Of a DNA stretch of 5,088 nucleotides, positions 4,740 through 5,088 are shown piece after piece; the first letter of the stretch is position 1, and every line of letters begins with the position of its first letter. The notes under the pieces are model-generated. The model searched no databases, had not been told where the DNA came from, and saw only the letters and a program-made list of their open reading frames with translations. This DNA comes from Urinicoccus sp. (GTDB lineage: Bacteria > Bacillota > Clostridia > Tissierellales > Peptoniphilaceae). Position numbers and translations under genes: made by a program. Where the stretch lies: assembly GCA_029983435.1 (NCBI GenBank), contig JASBZN010000088.1, positions 1 through 5,088 of the forward strand, in the 5' to 3' direction.

Positions 4740-5068
4740 TTTTTACCTCCTGTTATTTTCAGATACGATCCAGCAGTTTTTTCAATCATTTCTAAACCGC
4801 AGACCATCGTACGAAAAATGATTTGAATGGTTTCTTTTTCTGCAGTAGCCTTGGGAAGTCTGATGGATAAAAAGCCATCTTCCATTTGGTAGGGGATGTC
4901 TTTTTCCTCTAGACCAGCTACTTGATGCAAACTTTCCACACAGGTTTGGGTCAAGATACTTACAGCAGCACAGACCAAGTCGTATTGGCCTTGGTTGTTT
5001 CCTGCATGGCCTTGGGCCTTAAAACCTGTAATAATGGCGTCTTCATCATAAACATCGAGTTGTATCAT
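4733..5068 (-). CDS. prp: Ribosomal-processing cysteine protease Prp
   Basis: This 111-residue protein (YsxB/DUF464 family) lies in the usual place between rplU and rpmA. It shows the family core GHAGNNQGQYDLVCAAVS, in which H21 and C33 correspond to the catalytic His and Cys of the Staphylococcus aureus enzyme. Prp is a cysteine protease that removes the N-terminal extension of L27, a step needed for ribosome function in organisms with that extension. The C-terminal half (VCGLEMIEKTAGSYLKI) also fits the family, and the length is normal. The ATG start overlaps the probable rplU stop (TAATG) and has no clear ribosome binding site, so translation probably restarts after rplU. Its end overlaps rpmA by 7 nt. 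Older annotations call it ysxB. Confidence 0.95.
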   Translation of the reverse strand: MIQLDVYDEDAIITGFKAQGHAGNNQGQYDLVCAAVSILTQTCVESLHQVAGLEEKDIPYQMEDGFLSIRLPKATAEKETIQIIFRTMVCGLEMIEKTAGSYLKITGGKKC

Positions 5069-5088
5069 TATGCAATGGTTTCAATTTC
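5068..5088 (-). CDS. rplU: Probable end of 50S ribosomal protein L21 gene
   Basis: Only six codons and a stop are visible: E-I-E-T-I-A then TAA, the last base of which is the first base of the prp ATG. The call rests on the conserved order rplU-prp-rpmA and on the residues resembling the usual charged, beta-strand end of L21 (KVEIEKI-like). Too short to prove alone. Confidence 0.6.
   Translation of the reverse strand, partial: EIETIA

Noticed and set aside
4609..4821. Plus-strand open frame of 70 codons over rpmA and prp
   Set aside because: Antisense to two firmly identified genes.

Overview
The window looks like chromosome from a low-GC Gram-positive bacterium, probably an anaerobic coccus of the Peptoniphilaceae/Tissierellia type. 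The lineage is inferred from the AT-rich sequence, the Firmicutes-style N-terminal extension on ribosomal protein L27 with its dedicated protease Prp, and a YSIRK-type surface adhesin with an atypical sorting signal. The species cannot be fixed from the sequence alone.

Layout, right to left on the minus strand: the last codons of a probable rplU (L21), then prp (L27-processing cysteine protease), then rpmA (L27). These are packed with overlapping stop/start codons and closed by a strong Rho-independent terminator at 4417-4440. Next comes a 1048-residue cell-surface adhesin (4218 to 1072, minus strand) with its own promoter, a TTG start, a YSIRK-like signal peptide, an acidic spacer, a ClfA/SdrG-like ligand-binding A region, four EHH[IV]Y repeats, a proline-rich stalk and a C-terminal sorting signal reading APQTF. 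Converging on it from the left is a small PAP2-family membrane phosphatase (499-1008, plus strand) with its own promoter. One 11-bp-stem hairpin at about 1009-1045 terminates both genes. At the far left, the first 51 codons of obg (Obg/CgtA GTPase) run off the window on the minus strand from a separate extended -10 promoter.

The order rplU-prp-rpmA-obg is a widespread conserved block in Firmicutes. Here the adhesin and the phosphatase sit between rpmA and obg, with terminators and new promoters on each side, so obg appears to have been uncoupled from the ribosomal-protein operon. Prp and L27 work together (protease and substrate). The adhesin presumably acts at the cell wall. The phosphatase may act on isoprenoid or other membrane lipid phosphates, and any functional link to the adhesin is speculative.

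The non-coding stretches hold three promoter candidates, two convincing terminators, two possible operator arrays (before obg and before the adhesin) and a weak small-RNA candidate in the 163-498 gap. I see no CRISPR array, insertion sequence, tRNA or rRNA, and no clearly new multi-gene system.
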